In this document: piece after piece, positions 36,731 to 49,028 of the stretch
How the letters are laid out: every line of letters starts with the position of its first letter
Position numbering within the stretch: position 1 is the first letter of the stretch
Origin: Icerya purchasi
Taxonomy: Eukaryota; Arthropoda; Insecta; Hemiptera; Monophlebidae
Reading direction: 5' to 3'
NCBI GenBank assembly: GCA_039619475.1
Contig: CM077115.1
Span: 150,046,274-150,110,273 of the forward strand
Length of the DNA: 64,000 nt
The notes under the pieces: model-generated
What the model was told of the DNA's origin: nothing
Databases searched by the model: none
What the model saw: only the letters and a program-made list of their open reading frames with translations
Program-made: the position numbers and the translations under genes

Positions 36731-36809
36731 TTAAATAATTACTAAAAATTTATTTTATAATAATAATAAAAATAAAACGAACTTTTGAAAAATACTCACT
36801 GTATCATCA

Positions 36810-38370
36810 ATAAGGCACTTATAAATTATAAAAGTTACTTAACATGTTTATAACATAGCGATTTTTATATGCAAATGTGACTTGTTATAATCACAAGTTG
36901 CTTACAATACCATCTATCGATAAAATAGTGAACTATATTAAATACATCTACCATACATATATGGAGACTAGTGCATTTTGTAAACACATAAACGTCACTT
37001 TGGGTGTCTCAATATGTCCATTTTGATAGTTCGCTAAAAATCGCTTAAGGCTTTAAACTGTTAAATGAAATGTTGAACTTAACGACAGAGGGACAATGAA
37101 ATGAGTATACTGATTAATATGAACTAGTAGGGTCACCCCGTGGCCAAAATTCGACCGTAATTCATTGAATATTTAAGTTTTAACGTTATTGAGGTTTTTC
37201 TGTTGAATAGTAGTATACCCCTATTATCATTGCATATAATTTTTTCGAATTTTGTTCTATTACGTCAGCTGTGAGAGTACAAATACGTGTCATTATGCAT
37301 GATAGGAAAAATAAGGTATAGCTTGGCTAAGCCATATTTAAAAAACAATAACGCGTTTTTTGACATTTCTTGAGTATTTTTTATTGCTATAATGGTCAGG
37401 TTTCGTCACAAGGCTACACAGTTAAAATGTGCAATTGAAAAAAAAGCTGACCAACAGTACGAAACCTAAGTTAACCTATTCCAAAAACAAAATAAAATGA
37501 ACATATGCATCAAGAAGAAAAGAAAAATATAAAACCAAAAATCACATTAAATCAATACTGAATCACATTTACGCAATATATTCAATCGCATTACGGAATG
37601 TTCACTCACATTTCGCAATATTAAAATTTACACAAAATATACATAATTGGAAATAAGCCACTTGAACACATTCACAAATAATTAATTCGCTCAGAATACA
37701 TACGAAAAGTGAAGAAATTCAAGTAAATTTCGTACAAACTGTGCAATAAAATTATTCGAAACAATTTCCGAAAAAACCCAGGTGTTTAACACTGTATATA
37801 TACGCAGCTGAAAAAGACAGGCCTATATATTGGAGCGCGTCACTCAATATGGCACGAATCAATAGCATGCGAGTATTGGGTCACGTGAAATACAGCGGCT
37901 GTTTTTTGTTTTTCTTTTTGTCGTGAGTTGTTGTTTGGTTTTTTCGTTTTAAATCACGTGTGAACGAAGCTGATTTTACCAGAGAAAATGTATACATATG
38001 AGTTTTAAACATAGATTTGCCCCTTCCTCTGATATATATATAAAAAAAAAAAATTAGGTAAATATATCAATTAGAACAGACTTGATAGGTATGTAACCGA
38101 ACTGCTTGGTTGTATTTATAAATAAACTCTATCTTGGAGGGATTTCATTGCGGAGAGATTTAATCAATTACAAATCATCCACTCCGTATTCATTCCAAAT
38201 TCACTCTGTATTTACTTCGCTAATTTTTTACAAAGTACAAAAACGTAAACAATGAATGTTTCATTTTATTTAATTTAACGTATTCGTAAAACATATTATA
38301 CATACATTTTATCTTTCTGCATTCCTTTTCCGCGTGAAAATACTTCAATAGTTTCTCATCCTCCTTAATA
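36810..38370. other. AT-rich non-coding stretch
   Basis: No gene supported. A GC-richer patch at 37795-37920 is of unknown nature. Confidence 0.35.
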
Positions 38371-38379
38371 ATAGTGTTT

Positions 38380-39620
38380 CTACTTCAACCGCTAATAAGG
38401 TAACCTTCCAGTGATGCTGCTTCTCTCTCTTCTTTTAATCCTTTAATTTCCATATTATTTGCTCTTGGCGAACTTGTATGTAAAGTGACATACCCTTAGC
38501 GGTGGGGATTGTAAAAGGTTACTTGACATTCTCAATTTCAAAGATAAATTACTGGTTATATGTCAAATTTTGCAATCTTAGGTGTTACAGTATGGGTTTC
38601 CTCGTCTTTTCAAGTTATTTTACAGTTTACACATCTCTGTTTCATTCCTAAAGTTCTTGATATTCTGTATGTATTATACTATAAGTTCTATTCCTACGAT
38701 GTTAATGATTCCTTCCTTCGCCCCAGTTTTAACACAATCTTCCCAGTGCCTCTAGTCGCTTGTCGCCTTCTTGGTTTTCTTACCGAGTTATTTAAACTCT
38801 ACATTATTCTTTCCTGCACTTTTTATTTCATCTTCCATTTAGCGCTTCTTTAGTATTGCTTGGCTCGTTTAATTAGATTATTTGATAACATAGCAAAACT
38901 CACTCGCGTGATTTATTTGAGCGATGGAAGCTTCTTCTGTTTAATTTTTAAACAGCATTCCTTCGGAATTGTTTGCCTCCTTCAAATCGATTGGTTAATA
39001 TTGTACAAGGACTTAGATGCAATGATTGTTTCGAAAGATGGGAGTTGTTGTCTTAAGCCTACGGGTACTATGATTATTTTACTCGCTTATAATAAAAGTG
39101 CCAACGCTAGATTCTTACTCTCGAAACGTCAAAAAAGATCTCGCTGAGAAAATTCTGCTCCCCTTTCTCTCACGTTCTACCTTTCTAACTCATATTTGGA
39201 AAATGGCGAAGGCCTTTAACTCCCTTGTAGCTCAACACATCTTCCAAATGACATCTTTTCCCCCAATGAATTAATTTCCTTTTTGTTAACTCATTTAGCT
39301 CTTGGTTACGCGCCTAACTTCCAAGAATCCTGTTGCATCCCGGCTTTCTTTACTTCCTCACATTTCCTGTTTTCTTCTTTTATCTCTGCAAAACTTAAAA
39401 AAAAAAAACTATACACAAGTCTTTTAATTCCTGCTCCGGTATAAACGGAACCTCCTTCAGTAAATCTTCTCTTCGGTTCCTCTCAAATGTGTTTAATTCC
39501 TTTCACCTATCCGGCTTTACTCCTTTGTCAACTCTTTCCATTAGTTGCAGTTTAAACGACCTAACACTAAAACAACTAAAAAATTTACAAATGTTTTGAT
39601 TTCAATCGTTACTGCGTAGC
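38380..39620 (+). pseudogene. Probable degraded I-like LINE fragment
   Basis: Pyrimidine-rich plus strand like the other LINEs, with a run of medium frames. LEWLLL-like and LRCYSMGF pieces near 38580-38600 recall the loop before ORF1 zinc knuckles, and IWKMAKAFNS near 39195-39220 recalls the linker between endonuclease and RT in ORF2. The motifs are weak and the order is disturbed, so this is a tentative call. Confidence 0.3.
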
Positions 39621-39629
39621 TATGTTTAC

Positions 39630-40440
39630 GTAAAGTGAGTTTTTTTTTGCAACGATAATTATTAAACCTATATTAAAATACGAGTGACCGTCGTCATCTT
39701 ATGGAATTTTTGCCCACGATAAATTTTTATTCATCTTACTCCGAAGCTCTAGTTTTTTCAACGAAGCGATTCAGTTTTTTATTTTAGACCGTTTGATCCG
39801 GCGATTTGTTAATTTATTTTAAATTAATTTGATACAATTAAATATAAATACCGTTCCAAAAGCGGATAAATTAATTTACGTTTCATTGCAAATTGTCGTG
39901 TGCAATCTTCAAAGTTCCGTAACTGTTTGCTTTATTTGTAAAAGTTACCCCTTATTCTTAATCACACTCACGTCGTTGCTTATGTAGAAAAAACACTTAG
40001 CTTCGCATACATCAAGGGGTGCTAATTTTCGAACTTAAAAAATAATGTCGAACCAGTTTTTACTTCGGAACTGAAAAATTCCACTATAAATTTTTTCGTA
40101 CTAACGTAAGTTGAAGTTGTAGATGTGAACAGGAAGTGTTTCAAACTCACTGAGAATTGATGAAATGCGACGTTAAAGCTATTTTCGCATGGCGTAATCT
40201 AAGGTGACCTTCACACTTGGATAATAATATGCCGTGATAATAATTCTATTACTGGACAACAATAGCTGTATAATAATCGCGTTTAACTTATTCCATCGTT
40301 CACGATTTAGCCTAGCTTGTAACAGTCGATAATTATATTTATCACATTTTTCTCATGTTGCTCTACCGATCGTAAAATGTCTTCAGGGCGGCAGAGCCGA
40401 GGTATTTTACTTACACACCTAGATTTATTTTTTATTAAAA
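39630..40440. other. Non-coding stretch
   Basis: No gene or repeat recognised. Confidence 0.4.
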
Positions 40441-40589
40441 CATTTTCATTTGAAACATTTAACTTCTTTAAACGATACCGTAATAATAGGGGAGGAAAAC
40501 TGTTTCCTTTTTTTTAAACATGATATGTTTTTACGGTGGTCTGCGATTCGTAAAATATGCGATATAAAAATGCGACATGCGAATAAGAG

Positions 40590-40762
40590 GCGCTGTATGG
40601 ACACTTACACACAAGAAAAACAGTTGGAAACGATGCACCTAAGACTCCTCAGGAAAATCTTACGAGTTTCGTGAAAGGATGGACTTTCAAACGAATACAT
40701 ACTAAATGAAACACCACGCGCTTCAATAGGACAACTTTTAGCTGAAAAACGAACTAGATGGA
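40590..40762 (+). pseudogene. RTE/CR1-like LINE fragment, plus-strand copy
   Basis: Reads LETMHLRLLRKILRVS, a stop, KDGLSNEYILNETPRASIG and QLLAEKRTRWI, then stops abruptly in a (AT)n tract (40763-40787). It is a near copy of 41205-41345 on the opposite strand. Confidence 0.65.
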
Positions 40763-40787
40763 TATATATATATATATATATATATAT
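40763..40787 (+). repeat. (AT)n microsatellite
   Basis: A dinucleotide run at the truncation point of the plus-strand LINE fragment. Confidence 0.9.
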
Positions 40788-40959
40788 TATTTAGCGTACT
40801 TGCGGCCGAGTTTTGCTGTCGTTTATATTTATGTTTATGTCTGCTGTGGAATATTAGTCCTATTTTGTGGGATGTTGTGAAGCTGCGTAAAGAACACATG
40901 AGAATTGTTTGTCGTATGATAATCCGTTGTTGTCTGTTGTATCCTTTTTCTTCTTTCGA

Positions 40960-42770
40960 TGTATTTATACCCTCCCCTTACTTTGCGGACCATCAGGGTT
41001 ACGGTCCAAAGCCAAATTTTCCCAGCCGCCGTTTATTAGTATAATTTCAGCTTTTTTGAAATCCTTAGCAACGACGTCTTTGTAACGCAGTCAAGGACAG
41101 CCTAGAGGTCTCCTCCCGTTTTTTAGTACGCCATAGATTATCCTTTTCGGTATGCGATCCTCACTCATACGAATCACATGGCCTATCCACCTAGTTCGTT
41201 TTTCAGCTAAAAGTTGGTCTATTGAAGCGGGTTGTGTTTCATTTAGTTTCGTTTGAAAGCCCATCCTTTAACCTCGTAAGATTTTTCTGAGGAATCTTAG
41301 CTGCATCCAACCGTTTCCCTTGTTTTCTTGTGATTGGCCATTTCCCGCTTCCATACAACATTATTGGAATCAGCATTGCTTTGATTGCGGCCATCTTAGT
41401 TGATATCAACAAGTCTTGATATTGTTAAATACTTTTCGCGGTAATCTCTTATACGCAATTTTTACGCGCAGAAATGTCATGCTCAAGAGTCATATCCTTA
41501 CTGACAACATTTCCAAGGTATTTGAACGTATCAACTACGTGGCGCAGATTGTACCATTCAGTTTAAAATCGTTTGTTTCAGTATTAATTTGAATAACTTC
41601 CGTCTTCTTTTCTTTAATTACAAGTCCGAAGTCTGCGTACATTTCTGCTACATGTTTAGATCAGAAACATTCTGAACGATTTTTGCTTCATATTTCGCCA
41701 GGTTGTACAAACCACTGTCGAAAAGAAACGCTATCTCTACACCAGATTTCGTAAGTTTCCGCTTAAATTCGTATAAAAATGAAAAGGCCTCGAGAACGCA
41801 GCTCTGTTTTACTCCGGTATTTATTTCAAATATGCTTGATCGTTCGGAATCACATAACACGGTTCTTGATGTCTTCTCATGTAGTGGTTGTATCTGCCGT
41901 AACATCGTTGATGGACAGCCAGCAGCCGTTAAGCCCTTCCATAAATCTTTTCTGTTGACGGAATCAAAAGGTTTTTTGGCATTAATGAAAGCGAGGTATA
42001 GACGTCTGTTCTCTACTTTTCCCCCTCAGCTGTCTTAGGAGAGAAGATGATATCTGTAACACTTTTGTTTTTGCGAACTTCAGGTAGGTGTGCAATAATG
42101 TTTTTAGCCTTTGCTATGGTTTTTTTACAGAATAAGCAGTGCTATACGGCCGATATAATTAGCGCAGTCAGCTCTATCTCCCTTATTTTTATATTTGGTA
42201 CGATTTACTTTGAAATCATCGGGCGTAGTTTTCTTTTTGCATATACTGCTAAACAATATACGCAAGCAGCCAACAATATCTTGGCCCGTTTTGTAAACAT
42301 CGGATGGAATGCCATCAAGGTCCCCGGTGATTTGTTGTTTTTTAAACTCTATATTGCTATAAGAACTTCTTCTTTCGTCGGCGGTTCATCTAGGCTTGTG
42401 TCGATGTTTCTTTTTCATATAGTGCTCAGTACGCTTCTGTTGATTTTTGATTCATTATTCAGCAGATTCTTGTATAATCTTCCCATTATCTTCATTTTAC
42501 TTCCTGTCGGTCACGTAAGAGTTTGATCTTTTTTTTTTTTTTTCGTTGATACTTAGGACTATAAATTATTTTTAGTGTGCTATGAAAACCCGTGGAATCA
42601 TTTGAATCCGCCAGTTTTTGCATTTCGCAAAATTTATTCTTCCATCATCATTTTTCAATTTTCTCGTTTCTCTCTGGGTTTCTGTTTTGGCCCTCTTGTA
42701 CACATCTAAATTTCTCTTGTCTGTTTTATTAGCTAACCATTCTATGAACTTTTGCTTTTTAGCGTCCAAT
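40960..42770 (-). pseudogene. RTE/CR1-like LINE ORF2, decayed
   Basis: Read on minus in order: FIEWLANKTDKRNLDVYKRA with TQRETRKLKN (linker before RT, 42750-42640); FEINTGVKQSCVLEAFSF (the G-RQGCVLSP RT motif, about 41830-41780); DSGLYNLAKYEAKI where the YADD block should be (LADL-YADDI type, altered); then RWIGHVIRMSEDRIPKRI, YGVLKNGRRPLGCP, a stop, LRYKDVVAKDFKKAEI and WENLALDRNPDG (41200-40985). This is the full order of the common insect endonuclease-RT LINE. The catalytic core is eroded and stops are frequent. Confidence 0.7.
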
Positions 42771-42784
42771 AGTTTTCGTTCAAC

Positions 42785-42834
42785 TTTTTATTATTTTATT
42801 TATTTATTTAATTTATTTATTTAATTTATTTATT
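42785..42834 (+). repeat. (TTTA)n-like simple repeat
   Basis: Tandem TTTA units with single-base variants, just before the mariner insertion at 42838. Confidence 0.8.
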
Positions 42835-42837
42835 TTA

Positions 42838-43775
42838 CACGGTTGGTACAAAAAAGTCCCGGACTACCGCTATAAAATCCGTACTAGTGGCGCGATTTGT
42901 TTTAAATTTACGGTACTTATAGTTCAATATTGTGAAAAGAGACGACAGCAGTTTTGGGTCGCTACCTGCATTAGTTTACTCAGGAGAGCGCCAGTTGTGA
43001 GGGAACCATTTTTGTGTACTTTGTCACGTTTGCGATAATGGCACAAAGAGCCGCGATTAAATTTTGTTTTTTGTCTGCATCAGAAACGTACGAGTAGATG
43101 ACAAAAAACACATACAAGGATGTTATGCCGTACAATTTCGAGTGGTATGGCCGATTTAAAAGCGGACGGAGCTCGTTGGAAGACGATCCGTGCGAAGGAC
43201 GACCGAGCAGATGACTACCGATGAAAATGTGGCTCGTGTGCAAGCTGTACTCGCTGAAAATCGACCAGTGACGTGTGCCGGTTCATCGCAAATGAACTAA
43301 ACGTGAGTACCATATCCATAACATTCTTAGCAATGTTATGGGTAACAAAAAAGCTGTGTACTGCCAGGTTCCTAGCGCATTTCCCCTTACGGCTGAACAA
43401 AAAAAACAGCGCCTGGAAGCGAGTGAGACTCTCATTGGAGCCGTCGATATGGATCCGAATTTTTTAGAGACGATCATTACCGGCGATGAGTCTTGTTGCT
43501 TCGAGTACGATCTCAGTACTAAACCGAATTACCACACAAAAAAACAAAATTTAATCGCGGCTCTTTGTTCCATTATCGCAAACGTGACACAGTACACAAA
43601 AATGGTTCCCTCACAACTGGCGCTCTCCTAAGTGTAAACTAATGCAGGTAGCGACCTGAAACTTTCGTCGTCTCTTCTCGCAACATTGAAGTATAATAAC
43701 CGTGAATTTTCAACAAATCGCGTCACTAGTACGAATTTTATAGCGGTAGTTCGGGGATTTTTTGTACCGACCGCA
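42838..43775 (+). mobile_element. Fold-back mariner with about 235-bp terminal inverted repeats
   Basis: TA flanks both ends. The ends read CACGGTTGGTACAAAAAAGTCCC and, inverted, TGCGGTCGGTACAAAAAATCCCC. The inverted similarity continues inward for about 235 bases through the 5' UTR and the transposase start (MAQRAAIKFCFLSA on plus at 43039; its inverted copy at about 43540-43595). Normal mariner ends are about 30 bases. The coding part is broken: FEWYGRFKSGRSSLEDDP near 43140, then LTAEQKKQRLEASETL and NFLETIITGDESCCFEYD (43394-43510), with the W of the usual GDESWC changed to C. The catalytic region beyond the first D is missing. Confidence 0.85.
43039..43510 (+). pseudogene. mariner transposase remnant
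   Basis: ATG at 43039 opens MAQRAAIKFCFLSASETYE followed by a stop; later pieces lie in other frames: YNFEWYGRFKSGRSSLEDDP with a GRPS-like end (HTH region), ANELNVST, and the long plus frame from 43338 with TAEQKKQRLEASETLIGAV and ITGDES (first catalytic Asp). It ends in the inverted copy of its own start, so the second and third catalytic Asp residues are absent. Inactive. Confidence 0.8.
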
Positions 43776-43779
43776 TATT

Positions 43780-44640
43780 TTTAAAAAACTAGACAGAAAA
43801 AATAAAAAAAAAGAAAGAAGGTCACCGACGAATGGTGAGAGGGGAGAGTCAAAATTTCGATGACAAATGAAATCGTTCAAATCTCGTCACTTACGATTTA
43901 AATTTTAAATTAATTTAACGAGAATCGTTCGGCTCTTTTAATGATTATTGTCGCGGGTTCTAAATCTAACATTTTCTTTATTGTGTCCAATATAAATTAT
44001 TTCGCGCGCACTATTATTTATTAAGTACGATGAAGTTCAGCGTTCGTAGCGGTTAATGTTTTTCTGCTGTCTAATGAAATGACTACCTGAACGAATGATG
44101 AGACACATCAAATGAAAGAGTTACTGATGGTTAAACAATAGTACCGAACAAGATCTAGTATTATCATCTATAAGCGATTCAGAAGCCGGATGACAAGAAT
44201 AATAAATGGCAGATACAAAATTAGCGCAGTACCAAATATGCAAAACGAGCTCTAAAACAAAAACAAGATTTACGATCGGAACAAAGAAAATAAGTACTCG
44301 CCACCTGTAATTGAAGAGGCACGTTGTTAATAGTATCTAGTACCGTAGCAACTAATAATATACCACTTATTATACTCACCTTGCCAGTAAAATTTAGCAT
44401 GTGACGCGGTAGTAAAAAATATACGTAAGACATTAATACATAAAATTAAAATAAAAACAAACAGAAATAAATATACTGTGTACACAAACTCGATAGAAGA
44501 CAAGAAAAATATATAGAGTCACGCATACTCCGTCCCAAAGGAAACGAATAAAATTGGTCTTAAAAGGTCGTAATGTGTTCATTACATGGAAAAATAAATA
44601 AATAAATAAAAATAGAATAAAATGAAGTAAAATAAAGAAA
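43780..44640. other. Non-coding stretch
   Basis: No gene recognised. A-rich simple sequence at 44590-44645. Confidence 0.4.
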
Positions 44641-44670
44641 TAAAAAATTAATTATAACATAATGAGAAAG

Positions 44671-45070
44671 CGAATGCGTGCGAAGGTTGCTGGCTGGGAG
44701 TTGTCGTATCGAGATAAGGAAGCGCAAAAAATGGCGTGTAGTTCCCCCCCTGTGGCGCGGGTATTATAGCTTAAAATGTTTAACGAGGTTAAAAAGATGC
44801 TCATGCCTGTGTATTTCTCTAGTTTGGAACATCTGGGTTCCAACTTTAATATTGAGCTCTCGGGGAGTCAAAAGCTTAAAATTTTTGAAAAAAATATTTT
44901 TTTCCCGTGCGTGTGATATATCATTGGAAAGACCGCTATTTGACCGGAACGAAATCGTACTTCATTTTCTTAAGCAAACTTCTGAAGTGCACAAAAAGTT
45001 CAAAAAAGCGCGTGAACTGATATGTAGCCCCCTCCCCCCTTTGCGACGCGAGTATTATAGCTAAAAATTC
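44671..45070 (-). repeat. Dispersed repeat R, inverted copy (about 290-bp units)
   Basis: On minus the block TTAGCTATAATACTCGCG with a G-rich stretch starts near 45068 and recurs near 44772, a period of about 290 bases. It aligns with 50220-50620 (plus), including GAAATACGGTTTCGTT-like DNA, CTTTCAA-ATATAT-ACA and a GGAAAAAAATATTTTTT block. The similar short peptides in both copies follow from the DNA repeat and are not evidence of a gene. Confidence 0.75.
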
Positions 45071-45074
45071 GGTT

Positions 45075-46480
45075 ATTTCATAAATTTCGTCGTCTTATTT
45101 GCGCCGACGTAACCTCAGCTCTTCATTTCGATTTTAATTTGTTCTCATTTAATTCGCCACTATGTTTAGTTCGAGTTCGAATAAATTCAGGCTATAATCA
45201 GCGGTAAACTGAACGAACTAAAGTTATGAGGTAAAAATAAACTTCCGGAGTTAATCTAGTCGCCTTGATCGATCTATGCCGGTAATTTTAAATTATTTTA
45301 CGTAGAATTTTTATGTGTTAGACTTTTAATGTATTACAAACAATTATACAAACTCTCAGCCTAACGGTATATCGTTATATAGGCATCTAACCGCGAGCTC
45401 GGAGGAAATTTTTACGCATGTGCAAACCTGCATCTATTTATTAAAATTAAACTATATTTATAATCACGTGAAGTTTCCGTATATTATATTAATTGTTTCA
45501 AATTGTTATAATTACCGAAATATTTGTACATTATAATTTTCTGATGCAACATTTTCGGTTGTAAATGTCAGCGATATAGTAAATTGTTTTTCTTTTTTAA
45601 ATTTTATTTTACAAATTATCGTTCGGTGTAAAAATAGTATATTATTGTTTTCTTTTTTCTACTAAAAGTGTTCGAATAGTTTGATTATTTTTTATAACAT
45701 ATTTTATAAATGAAATGATTTATAACTTTTTTTTCGGGGTTATTTACCGAGGTTTTCAATCTGATTGGATAATCTGTGGGGAGAGCATTGAAACATTCAT
45801 TTGAGATTTAGTAAATTTATAATATGATAAACAATTTAGTACCGATATTAAATCTTAATAATTAATCAATATTTAATCGATATATAATGTTGGTTTAATT
45901 AATGTAGATTTTTAGAGTTCATTTTACACCAATATTGATGTCATCCAATTTCAGATATCGGGGAATCGAGCCGGTCGCCAGAGGGCACTGTGCGCTTTTT
46001 TGTTAACTTTCAGTTTGTATGCGCATGCGCGTTTTTTCAGTACATCTTCGTCCCCGCTTGCATTGATAATATAAAGGGAGATTTATTTTTGTATTCAAAT
46101 AAAATTTATGAATATGAGATACAACTGAGTGTATGCGTAACTACGTAATTGTTATCTTTCCAATTTTTTAAAACGTAAATATAATTTTAATTTATATCAA
46201 AAGTACTTTTATTTTTTTCATGATAATTTGTTGGGAAAATGTGGGGAATCGAGGTTTTTTTCTCCCCAAAATTCGGGATTTCCAGTAAGGCTTTCGGGTA
46301 ATTTAGAACATACGTATTGGCAACCCTGTTATTAACTCAATTATTAAACACTGTCCTTAATGCGTTTCGTGCGATTTTTCCTCGTTGACTTCAATTTTAC
46401 TTATTTAGGCTAAAGTTCATCCGCGCTCTTTGTTGTTATGTTCTCTATCTGTCTAGTCGGTACTTTAAGGGTCTTTTTCC
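45075..46480. other. AT-rich non-coding stretch
   Basis: No gene or recognised repeat. A small GC-rich patch at 45960-46070. Confidence 0.4.
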
Positions 46481-46487
46481 TTTTTAC

Positions 46488-46970
46488 ACAGTATGTCTGA
46501 AATGTTCCCGGAATTAATTTTCCACATTCGATACAAGTAGCGCCTTCTCTCGTCCACCGAACGAAGTATGTAGTACGAAGCCTAAAGAGTGTATATGCAA
46601 AATTCCAGCACTGCCAGTCTCTTAGTTCTTCAGTAGTAGTACGCGGTTAAGTATTGTGTGTTCATAACCCCTTGTGCAAGTTCGTGATGGAACAACGAAA
46701 TGCGATTAAATTCTATGTTAAGTTTGATAAATCCTTCGTAGAAACCTTTTTTGTTCATGAAACTCCATCTCACCCACAACAACCACACCAAGCGACAATC
46801 TTGGGCATGTTTAAGTCCGAAAGTTCAAAGACCAACGAAAGATCATCAACAAAAATCCAAAATAAAGACAATGCTCATCGCATTCTTCGACTCGAAGAGC
46901 CTCGTTCATCATGAATTCGTTTCGAGCGGGCAAACTGTTGATGCGAAATTTTCGTTTTCCAACCCTATTC
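46488..46970 (+). mobile_element. mariner deletion derivative, 3' truncated
   Basis: Begins after TA with CACAGTATGTCTGAAATG, a mariner-type terminus, then a 5' UTR and ATG at 46687: MEQRNAIKFYVKFDKSFVET, the typical mariner N-terminus. It then jumps into the catalytic part: HTKRQSWACLSPKV, KSKIKTMLIAFFDSKSLVHH and EFVSSGQTVDAKF (second catalytic Asp in FFD). The HTH region and first Asp are deleted. No matching right terminus was found downstream. A different mariner lineage from the one at 42838. Confidence 0.75.
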
Positions 46971-47029
46971 TCTTTCTTTCGTGTGTTCGTAGTGTTTTAG
47001 GTTTTTTCGTTGTTAGATAAGAGGCAATA

Positions 47030-47865
47030 TTTAACTTCTTCAAAGTTACTATTTTTTTTCTTTCAATTTTAAATGCTTAAAAAGCGTGCAAATTGAACGT
47101 TATAGCATACGTATCCTTCATGTTACAAATAGAATGTTCTACGTCACTGCTGACGTCATTATTGTTGACAATTAAAAAGCTGTTATCAGTATTATCACCA
47201 GTATTATAATACAATTTTAGATTTTAATTTTGACAAATTACAATTTTTCTTAGAAATTAAATTTAATTTCAACACAATATTATCTTTAAGGTTTTGGTTT
47301 GCGTCGTGGATAGGTAATATCACAAACCGATATCAAGTAACTCATCCTACTATAAATTCTTGACGTTTTTTCCATATGCTGATCTGGCAAGTTAAGTTTA
47401 ACAAACATGAGATCCGCATAGCGCAATAGCCTAGGTATAGTAGTCGATAGATGATGTAGCCTCTATAAAAAAAAAAGTTTTTTTTTGGATAGAGTCAAAC
47501 GAAACACTTTTTAAATATTCCTTTAAATAAGAAATACGGGGGGAGGGGGGATAGCCATCCGAATAAAAATATACTTATATCATATAAACTCGTATTTGCG
47601 CATTTTTGGTATTTTGTTGAAAGTTGAAATTGTTAAGTACTTTAAATGCAATGCTCAAAATTTAGTTTACAGAAAGCGTTTATTTTAATTTTTCTTAACA
47701 TGATTATTTTTTCACGTTAATTATGTAATTGTTATTACGTCGTGAACAATTTACGAAAAATGGATAGTGTAAACAGATAAAATCAAAAAATTCTACGCGA
47801 TTTAAAATATTATAAATAAAGATCAATATGGCGCACTGGAAACGAAATCATCAGAGTTAACAATT
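47030..47865. other. Non-coding stretch
   Basis: AT-rich; no gene recognised. Confidence 0.4.
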
Positions 47866-48712
47866 TGGAATGTGTACAAAACCATTAAAGAATACAAAAA
47901 TAGGTCACGTTAACAATAAATATAATACATCTTTCGACAGCAAACGCTTAAATCAGCTGATAAAACTAGTGAAAAAATTAAAACTCGACAATAATATATC
48001 AGAGATTCTAAATCAGTATTTTGATCAAAAATACGCAGAAATCAACACAAAAAATTACAAAAAAAAAAAAAATGTACATGCGAATATATCGCACGAAGCG
48101 TTTCGGAACCTGTGCTGGCACAAACATATATCATTAGTTAGACTTAACTAATTATGTAAAAATGATCAACTTTGTAGATGATGTAGCAAGTATAACAGCA
48201 GATAAATATACCGTAAATTTGGATAAGAAAATTGCAATAATATTCAATAATATAAAAAGTCTTCTGGACATCTTTAATCTAGAGATCAATATGAGTAAAA
48301 CAGATCTAATTACTTTTACTCACAAAAGAACTTACAAAAATACGGATTTAGGAGATTACAGGAAAAGGACAGTTAAAACAGCTTTTTGAATATATTTATC
48401 AATTTTTAATTTTATTATTTATGTACTTTTTTTATTTTTTTATTTTATTTTACGAGTATTTAATGCCTATATTTGGCTATTACTCGATTTAAAAATCACT
48501 TAAATATAATTAATAATTTTTGTTTTCATTATAAAATGTGTAAGAGCTTGAAGGTTGTTCACACCGAGGAGAATATCTGTACTTAGTTGATTGTCGCGAT
48601 GATGGTTATATACTACCGGCAGGTGTAAAATAATGTGATGAACCGTTGGAAAATATGGTCGTACCGAAATGATTGGGAGTTTTTCAGAAACGGGGACTGC
48701 ATAGGTCGAAGG

Positions 48713-49002
48713 CAAGGGCGTCGCTAGCCGATGAGACAGGGACGGGCAAGATGAGCTGCCAGCCGCCAGGGGGGGGGCAAGATGATAAAAAGAGGATATG
48801 AGTTATAGGAAAAATAAAATTTATAAGTTGTAGGCTTAATATTTTGTTAAACAAGAATAAAATCTTAATTAAAACATAAGTTTTCCAAATTGTCCATGAT
48901 TACGCGCCTATGAATACTCATCAATGCTAGTTGATTAAAAAGTTTCAAGGCTCCAGGGAGGGGGCAGCTGCCCCTCCCTGCCCCCCGCTGGCGACGCCCA
49001 TG
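48713..49002. mobile_element. hAT-type MITE with 8-bp target duplication
   Basis: Flanked by identical GTCGAAGG on both sides (48705-48712 and 49003-49010). The ends read CAAGGGCGTCGCTAGC and, inverted, CATGGGCGTCGCCAGC. It is 290 bp, non-coding, with G-rich and C-rich subterminal blocks. The 8-bp duplication and CA-GGGCG ends fit the hAT superfamily. The intact target duplication suggests it is one of the younger insertions here. Confidence 0.85.
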
Positions 49003-49028
49003 GTCGAAGGTGTGTTTCTTGTAAACAG

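Noticed and set aside
42047..42526. 159-residue plus frame
   Set aside because: Antisense shadow of the minus-strand LINE ORF2.
44652..45064. Two frames with similar peptides (YTGM-FLT---I-SYNTR) also seen at 50.4 kb
   Set aside because: The similarity follows from a shared non-coding DNA repeat (family R), not from a protein family.
48500..48715. 71-residue minus frame next to the MITE
   Set aside because: No motif on either strand; a LINE C-terminus was considered but could not be aligned.
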